Source: Lonsdalea britannica (GTDB taxonomy: Bacteria; Pseudomonadota; Gammaproteobacteria; Enterobacterales; Enterobacteriaceae). Taken from it: a DNA stretch of 64,000 nt. Position numbers and translations under genes: made by a program. Position 1 is the first letter of the stretch; every line of letters begins with the position of its first letter. The notes under the pieces are model-generated. The model was not told the DNA's origin and ran no database searches. It worked only from the letters and a program-made list of their open reading frames with translations. Shown one piece after another: positions 58,934 to 64,000 of this stretch. The DNA lies in NCBI RefSeq assembly GCF_002111595.1, contig NZ_LUTN01000006.1:62001-126000 (forward strand). Reading direction: 5' to 3'.

Positions 58934-61900
58934 ATGCCTGAAAAGGAACCCTGTCCACTGAGCGCTGCCCAACAGGAAGTTTGTTTCGCGATCGCAAAAG
59001 CCGAGCATAATTTTAATTATCATCTTTGTGACGTGCTCGAATTTAAAGGGCAGCTTAATAGTGCCTTGCTTGTTCAAACCATCAATACGGTGTGCCGGGA
59101 AGTCGATACCACGCACACCCAATACGAAATAGACCCTGCTTCCGGGCAATATGTCCAATATATCGTGCCTTGCCTGACACACGAGTACGTCCAGTGTGTC
59201 GACCTCACCGCGGAAAGCGACCCTGAGCCAGCCTATCAGGCGCTGTTGGATAATCTTTTGGATCACGATATGGACCTGTCTCATGCGCCCCTGATCCGCT
59301 ATTGCCTCGTTAAAATCGCTGACGACCAGCATCGTCTTATAGAGATGGGAACGCACCTGATTCTGGATGGCTACAGTCATGGCATATTGTTCCGCCTGTT
59401 GGCCGAACATTACGGACAGCTGTTGCGCCACGAGACGCCTGCGCCACTGGTGCTGGAACCGTTGAAACGGGTGTATGAAGTGGAGCAGGTTTACCGCGGA
59501 AGTACGTCCTATCTGAAGGATCAGGCATACTGGCGCGCATATTGTCTGGATTTACCCGAAGTCACGCAGCTGGTGCCGGGCAGCGTGCCGCTGTCCAAGC
59601 TCAACCGCCTGCGTAATCGCTACACCGGGGAAAATCTGGACCGCCTGAGAACCGTAGCCGCCGTCGAATATCCGGAATTACGTTTATCGAGCATCCTTAT
59701 TGCAGTCTGCGCAGCCTACCTACATAAAATGACGGGGGAGGACGAACTGGTTGTCGGTATGCCTGTCGCCGCCCGAAAAATGAAAGCGCTGCGCAACGTG
59801 CTGTCTATGGTCGCCAACATTCTGCCATTACATATCTCTTTCGACGCCGATTCCACGATCGTCTCTGTCGCCGCGGCTGTCCAACGGCAGCTGCGCCACC
59901 ATTTGTTACACCAGGGTTACCGTTCGGAATCCATGATCCGCGATCTTTACGCCGAGCGCGGTCATAAGCCGCTGTTTAATACCTTGATCAATGTGATTGC
60001 CTATGACCAAAGCGCCCATTTCGACGGCTGTGAAATGTCGGTGGATAATGTGGCCTGCGGGCCGGTAGAACATCTGAGTTTCAATATATTCGACCGTAAC
60101 AGCGACGGACACCTGGACTTTGGGTTCGACGCCAATGCGGATTTGTATTCGATGGAAGCTCTCGAGCTGTATTACCAACGGCTGGTTTCTTTGCTGGAGC
60201 AGTTTGTGGACGCGCCGGAAACGCGGGTCGCGGATTTCGACCTGCTGTTGCCCGGAGAGCGTGAACGCGTCTACCCTCTGCCGCCCCGTCCGGATGCGTT
60301 GCCGCTGTTCCCCGAAACGTTTGCCGAGTCTGCCCGCTCTCATGCCAATGAGATTGCGTTGGTGCAGGATAAACGTCAGGTCAGCTACGCCGAGCTGGAC
60401 GAGGCTTCGCATCGCCTGGCCGCGTATTTGCAGGAGCGCGGCATTCGATCCGGCGACGATGTCGCGGTCATTGTCGCGCGTAGCGTTGAATGGGTAGTGA
60501 CGATGGCGGCTCTGTTCAAACTGGGCGCCTGCTATATTCCGATTGTGCCGGAGTTGCCGGAAGGGCGTATCAGCTACATTCTGGCCGACGCCAAACCGGC
60601 CGCGGTGATTGTGGTGTCGGACAGTCCGCTGAACGCCGACGTCGATCCGTCTATCGTACTGCGTTTAACGACGGAAAAATTAGCTTCGCTGCCGCCGGCG
60701 ACGCGTCCTCTGGATCGTTTCGATCCCGCAACGCTGGCCTACCTGATCTACACCTCCGGTTCAACCGGTAAACCGAAAGGGGTGGAAGTCACCCATCGTA
60801 ATCTGGTGTCGATCGCGGGATCGGCGATTGCCGCGGCAAAACTACAGCCCGGCGTTCGGGTGCTGCAGTTCATCGCGGCAGGGTTCGATATGTCCGTACT
60901 CGAAATCTTCATGACGCTGCTTTCCGGCGCGACGCTGGTGATTGCGGATAAGGTTTCCGCCACGCCGGGCCGGGCGTTGGCATTGCTGATCAAGAGCAAA
61001 AACATCCACGCTTTGGTCATGACGCCGAGCTTACTGGCCTATCATCAGACGGAAGATTTCCCGCAGGGCATGACGTTGCTGCTGGGCGGGGAAGCTTGCA
61101 CGTTAGCGCTCTTGGCGCGTTTCTCTCACTGCCGGTTGCTGAACGTCTATGGCCCGACGGAAACCTCGTTCGCCACCTCGATCAACGCCCATTACGGCTC
61201 CGGCGATCTCTCCATCGGCGAACCGACGGCCAATACACGCCTCTATGTCGTCGACCGGAATCAGCATCTGTTGCCGCCGGGCGCCTGGGGTGAGCTGTAT
61301 ATCGCCGGGCCGGGCGTCGCCAGAGGCTACCGCAACCGTCCGGATCTCACGGCGGAAGGTTTTGTTCCCGATTTGCAGGACGCCGAACGCCGAATGTATC
61401 GAGCGGGAGACCGCGTCTTCTTCGACCATCAAGGGCTCATCCACTATCAGGGCCGGAAAGATAATCAGGTTAAACTGCGCGGTCTGCGCATCGAGCTGGA
61501 TGAAATCAAGAATGCGCTGCTGAGCTGTCAGGGCGTGGAAGATGCGGTGGCGATGCTCAAAGAGCTGGCCTATGGTCCGGCGATTGTCGCCTACGTCGCC
61601 AACAGCCAGCTGGAGCTGGACAGCGAAACGCTGAAGCTGGCCGTCGGCCGTCAACTGCCGCAGTACATGGTGCCTAGCGTGATTATGGTGGTCGAGTCGT
61701 TCCCGCTGACGCCCAACGGCAAGCTGGCCGTCCGCGAACTGCCCGAACCTATCATGCAGGATAACGTTGAACTGTCGCCGCCGCGCACATCGGAAGAAGC
61801 GTCGCTATGCCGCCTGTTCGCCGAGATCCTCGAATGCGACAAGGTTTACGCCAACCAGAACTTCTTCACGCTCGGCGGGCATTCGCTGCTGGGACTTCAG

Positions 61901-62800
61901 TTGATTAACCTGATCCGCGACGAGTTCGGAGTGCAGTTGGGCATCACCGATTTTCTCTCTTCGCCGACGCCGCGACAGCTGGCGCAACGCCTGCGAATCG
62001 CAGGCTGCGCCGCCGACCCGTTCGATCCTATTCTGCCGCTGCGCACGATGGGCGACCGTCCACCGCTGTTCTGCTTCCATCCCGGCGGCGGGATTGGCTG
62101 GGCGTTTGCCGGTCTGCTGCCTTATCTGCCGGACGACCAGCCGGTCTACGCGTTGCAGTCGCCGATCCTCCAGGATCCGACGCGAGTCATTCATTCCATA
62201 GATGAAATGGCGGTCGAATATCTGCGACGGATCCGGACGATCTGGCCGCACGGCCCGTATCAACTGGCCGGGTGGTCGGTGGGCGGCAACGTCGCGCTCC
62301 GTGTGGCTAATCTGCTACAGGCGGCGGGTGAGGAGGTGAGTTTCCTGACGATGTTCGACAGTTATCCGCTGCAAAACGGGAGAGACTCGCTGAAACTGGA
62401 TGACGAGACCATCATTACGCGGATGACCCGAGCTATCTGCGGCGCGGCGAGGGGCGGGATGAAAGGCTTGAAGAGCGCGATGGAAGAGGCGCTCGGCGAT
62501 CGCAGCATTCGCGAAACTTTCCTGACGCGTCTGATCGGCGATGCCTCGCTGATGCTGGACCTGCTGGAGAAATGTCGCTATCAACCGTTCCATGGCGACC
62601 TGCTCTTTATTCGCGCCTCGACCGATGTGTTGAGATCGCAGGAGCAACAGCCGGATCTCTGGTGCCCGTACGTCACGGGAAAACTGATCCAGTACGATGT
62701 GGATGCGACCCATGAGTGCCTGATGCAACGTCAGTACCTGCAACAATTCGGGCGTCAGTTCGCCGACGAGCTGTTAAAACGTCAGAACTGCACTGCCTGA
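58934..62800 (+). CDS. Single-module non-ribosomal peptide synthetase, C-A-T-TE (EntF-like architecture)
   Basis: 1288 residues, start ATG 58934 with AGAGGA 8 nt upstream. Domains: condensation (1 to about 440; active site THLILDG, His141/Asp145, with the usual first His of HHxxxDG replaced by Thr), adenylation (about 460-960; YLIYTSGSTGKPKG, FDMSVLEIF, NVYGPTETSFA, YRAGDRV, NGKL with its Lys), thiolation (LGGHS, phosphopantetheine Ser984) and thioesterase (GWSVGG, Ser1115, with DATHEC near the end). Core A2 reads IPIVPELPEGRI instead of VPIDPxYPxxRI. Read against GrsA, the pocket is about D-M-L-V-L-G-V-F-A; I cannot assign a substrate. A condensation domain first implies a partner carrier protein elsewhere. 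No MbtH, PPTase or exporter gene lies in this window. Confidence 0.9.
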   Translation: MPEKEPCPLSAAQQEVCFAIAKAEHNFNYHLCDVLEFKGQLNSALLVQTINTVCREVDTTHTQYEIDPASGQYVQYIVPCLTHEYVQCVDLTAESDPEPAYQALLDNLLDHDMDLSHAPLIRYCLVKIADDQHRLIEMGTHLILDGYSHGILFRLLAEHYGQLLRHETPAPLVLEPLKRVYEVEQVYRGSTSYLKDQAYWRAYCLDLPEVTQLVPGSVPLSKLNRLRNRYTGENLDRLRTVAAVEYPELRLSSILIAVCAAYLHKMTGEDELVVGMPVAARKMKALRNVLSMVANILPLHISFDADSTIVSVAAAVQRQLRHHLLHQGYRSESMIRDLYAERGHKPLFNTLINVIAYDQSAHFDGCEMSVDNVACGPVEHLSFNIFDRNSDGHLDFGFDANADLYSMEALELYYQRLVSLLEQFVDAPETRVADFDLLLPGERERVYPLPPRPDALPLFPETFAESARSHANEIALVQDKRQVSYAELDEASHRLAAYLQERGIRSGDDVAVIVARSVEWVVTMAALFKLGACYIPIVPELPEGRISYILADAKPAAVIVVSDSPLNADVDPSIVLRLTTEKLASLPPATRPLDRFDPATLAYLIYTSGSTGKPKGVEVTHRNLVSIAGSAIAAAKLQPGVRVLQFIAAGFDMSVLEIFMTLLSGATLVIADKVSATPGRALALLIKSKNIHALVMTPSLLAYHQTEDFPQGMTLLLGGEACTLALLARFSHCRLLNVYGPTETSFATSINAHYGSGDLSIGEPTANTRLYVVDRNQHLLPPGAWGELYIAGPGVARGYRNRPDLTAEGFVPDLQDAERRMYRAGDRVFFDHQGLIHYQGRKDNQVKLRGLRIELDEIKNALLSCQGVEDAVAMLKELAYGPAIVAYVANSQLELDSETLKLAVGRQLPQYMVPSVIMVVESFPLTPNGKLAVRELPEPIMQDNVELSPPRTSEEASLCRLFAEILECDKVYANQNFFTLGGHSLLGLQLINLIRDEFGVQLGITDFLSSPTPRQLAQRLRIAGCAADPFDPILPLRTMGDRPPLFCFHPGGGIGWAFAGLLPYLPDDQPVYALQSPILQDPTRVIHSIDEMAVEYLRRIRTIWPHGPYQLAGWSVGGNVALRVANLLQAAGEEVSFLTMFDSYPLQNGRDSLKLDDETIITRMTRAICGAARGGMKGLKSAMEEALGDRSIRETFLTRLIGDASLMLDLLEKCRYQPFHGDLLFIRASTDVLRSQEQQPDLWCPYVTGKLIQYDVDATHECLMQRQYLQQFGRQFADELLKRQNCTA

Positions 62801-62829
62801 GACTTTAGGACCCGAGATCAATAAGGCTC

Positions 62830-62869
62830 GCGCCGTTCAGGTCTATACGATCTGAACGGCGCTTTTTTT
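62830..62869 (+). terminator. Rho-independent terminator of the NRPS gene
   Basis: GCGCCGTTCAG (62830-62840) pairs perfectly with CTGAACGGCGC (62852-62862), followed by T7. It lies 30 bp after the NRPS stop codon. A second perfect 9-bp inverted repeat, AGCGTCAGG ... CCTGACGCT at 62951-62978, follows closer to the convergent cyd/cio genes but lacks a T run on their strand. Confidence 0.88.
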
Positions 62870-62985
62870 AACGTTCGCCGGAGAAATGGACCACCGGCTT
62901 TTTTTCTCTCAGTTACTTAAGTCGATCATGCTTGCCGACGAACACCACACAGCGTCAGGTTCCAACGAGCCTGACGCTTTGCTTA

Positions 62986-63138
62986 TTAGTGGCTCTTCAT
63001 TCCTGCCGCGGTCATCATCATGCGAAACAGCAGTGAGACCACGCCTAACGCCAGAATGCTCCCCGACCAGATAAGTACCATCCACAGCAGTCGTTGCCAC
63101 AGCGGCGCACGAGGAGGAGCGGTGTTAGTTTCAGCCAT
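62986..63138 (-). CDS. DUF2474-like small membrane protein of a bd-type oxidase operon
   Basis: A 50-codon frame (MAETNTAPPRAPLWQRLLWM ... MMTAAGMKSH) begins at ATG 63138 with GGAGG 7 nt upstream. It has a single hydrophobic segment (LLWMVLIWSGSILALGVVSL, residues 17-36). Size, topology and place directly after cydB/cioB match the DUF2474 family, small accessory subunits comparable to CydX. Two other frames in the same stretch are shadows. It is last in the operon. Confidence 0.8.
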   Translation of the reverse strand: MAETNTAPPRAPLWQRLLWMVLIWSGSILALGVVSLLFRMMMTAAGMKSH

Positions 63139-63156
63139 ATTGCCTCCGTGATTCTG

Positions 63157-64000
63157 TCAGTGATAACCCGCATCCGGTTTAATTTTTCCCCGGAAGACGT
63201 AATAACTCCAGAAGGTATAGATCAAAATGATCGGGATGATGACCAGCGCGCCGACCAGCATAAAGCGCTGGCTCTGCGGCGGCGCGGCGGCATCCCACAG
63301 GGTAATGGACGGGGGAATGAGATGCGGCCAGATACTGATGCCGAGTCCGCTAAAGCCGAGAAAGATCAGCCCCAGCGTGAGTAAAAACGGCGCGTAGTGC
63401 GCGTGTCCTTTCACTGCGCGGACAATCCCCCATGAACAGGCCAGCACCAGCAAGGGAACCGGCAGGAAGTAGAGCAGATTCGGCATGACAAACCAGCGTT
63501 CGGCGATCGCGTGATGCTCCAGCGGCGTCCACAGGCTGATAATGGCGATGATGACCAGTAGCGCGGCTACCAGCGGCGTCGCCAGCGCGGACATTTTACG
63601 ATGCAGCTCATGCTCCGTTTTCATAATCAGCCACGTACAGCCAAGCAACGCATAGGCGACGACCAGACCGACGCCGCAGAACAGCGGAAACGGCGCCAGC
63701 CAACCTAACGCCGGACCGCTGTAGGCGCGTTCCGTGACGGCGAATCCGTCGAGGAATGCGCCGACGGCGACCCCTTGACTGAAGGTCGCGAGCAGGGAGC
63801 CTGCGATAAACGATTTATCCCAGAAAGGGCGGTGAGCGGGGGTGGCCTTAAAGCGAAACTCAAAGGCGACGCCGCGAAAGATGAGTCCGATCAGCATAGC
63901 CGTCAATGGGATGGCAAGCGCATCGATAATCACGGCGTAGGCGAGTGGAAAAGCGCCAAACAGCGCCGCGCCGCCCAGCACTAGCCACGTTTCGTTACCG
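63157..64000 (-). CDS. cydB: Cytochrome bd-type quinol oxidase subunit II (CydB/CioB), N-terminus outside the window
   Basis: Partial: the frame enters from beyond 64000 with G-N-E-T-W-L-V-L-G-G-A-A-L, the conserved WDGNETWLV region of subunit II, so roughly the first 50-60 residues are missing. The visible 280 residues contain RGVAFEFRFKA, AFLDGFAVTERAYSGPALGW and about seven membrane helices, ending KIKPDAGYH. The short Q-loop-type features lie in subunit I, not visible here, but the adjacent DUF2474-like gene points to the cyanide-insensitive (CioAB/CydAB-2) branch. Confidence 0.9.
   Translation of the reverse strand, partial: GNETWLVLGGAALFGAFPLAYAVIIDALAIPLTAMLIGLIFRGVAFEFRFKATPAHRPFWDKSFIAGSLLATFSQGVAVGAFLDGFAVTERAYSGPALGWLAPFPLFCGVGLVVAYALLGCTWLIMKTEHELHRKMSALATPLVAALLVIIAIISLWTPLEHHAIAERWFVMPNLLYFLPVPLLVLACSWGIVRAVKGHAHYAPFLLTLGLIFLGFSGLGISIWPHLIPPSITLWDAAAPPQSQRFMLVGALVIIPIILIYTFWSYYVFRGKIKPDAGYH

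Overview
The window is chromosomal DNA of a gammaproteobacterium of the order Enterobacterales. Gene content, small proteins (Lpp, Rmf), synteny with Escherichia coli, and an arb/bgl-type beta-glucoside operon suggest a plant-associated soft-rot relative (Pectobacteriaceae: Dickeya, Pectobacterium, Brenneria or Lonsdalea type). The family placement is inference from remembered homologues; no search was run.

Layout. 74-22507 follows the E. coli 21-22 min block: ompF, asnS, pncB, pepN, ssuEADCB, pyrD, zapC, rlmL, uup, pqiABC, rmf. ycbX, which lies between zapC and rlmL in E. coli, is missing. At about 22.5 kb the order jumps to the E. coli 37-38 min block: aroH, ppsR, ppsA, ydiK, ydiJ, menI, a Fur-box-controlled unknown gene, sufABCDSE, ldtE, lpp, pykF. 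At 43.1-52.3 kb sits a sugar island controlled by two BglG-type antitermination sites: bglG, bglF, a 6-phospho-beta-glucosidase, a putative Tat-exported GH78-like alpha-L-rhamnosidase, a BglH/ScrY-type porin and an exported nucleoside-hydrolase-like protein. After tRNA-Val(GAC) comes an accessory stretch: an orphan LuxR-type regulator, a second sulfonate/taurine-like ABC transporter, 1.75 kb of AT-rich apparently non-coding DNA, and a four-domain EntF-like NRPS (C-A-T-TE). The window ends in a cyanide-insensitive-type cytochrome bd operon (a DUF2474-like small protein and a partial cydB/cioB).

How the genes work together. ssuEADCB imports alkanesulfonates and desulfonates them. pqiABC forms an envelope-spanning MCE lipid-transport system. 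ppsR/ppsA and pykF are opposing enzymes at the PEP-pyruvate node, and both have Cra-like sites upstream. SufABCDSE builds Fe-S clusters under iron or oxidative stress, and the neighbouring unknown gene has a near-perfect Fur box. The bgl island could trim, import and split decorated plant glucosides.

Data quality. At least fourteen positions in twelve conserved genes (asnS, pncB, zapC, rlmL, pqiA, pqiB, ppsA twice, ydiK twice, sufB, sufE, bglF, bglH) look like loss of one base, mostly in a short homopolymer. Restoring one base gives a full-length protein of the expected size in each case. asnS is essential, so these are most simply read as sequencing or assembly errors, not gene decay. I annotate such genes over their full restored span and state the break position.
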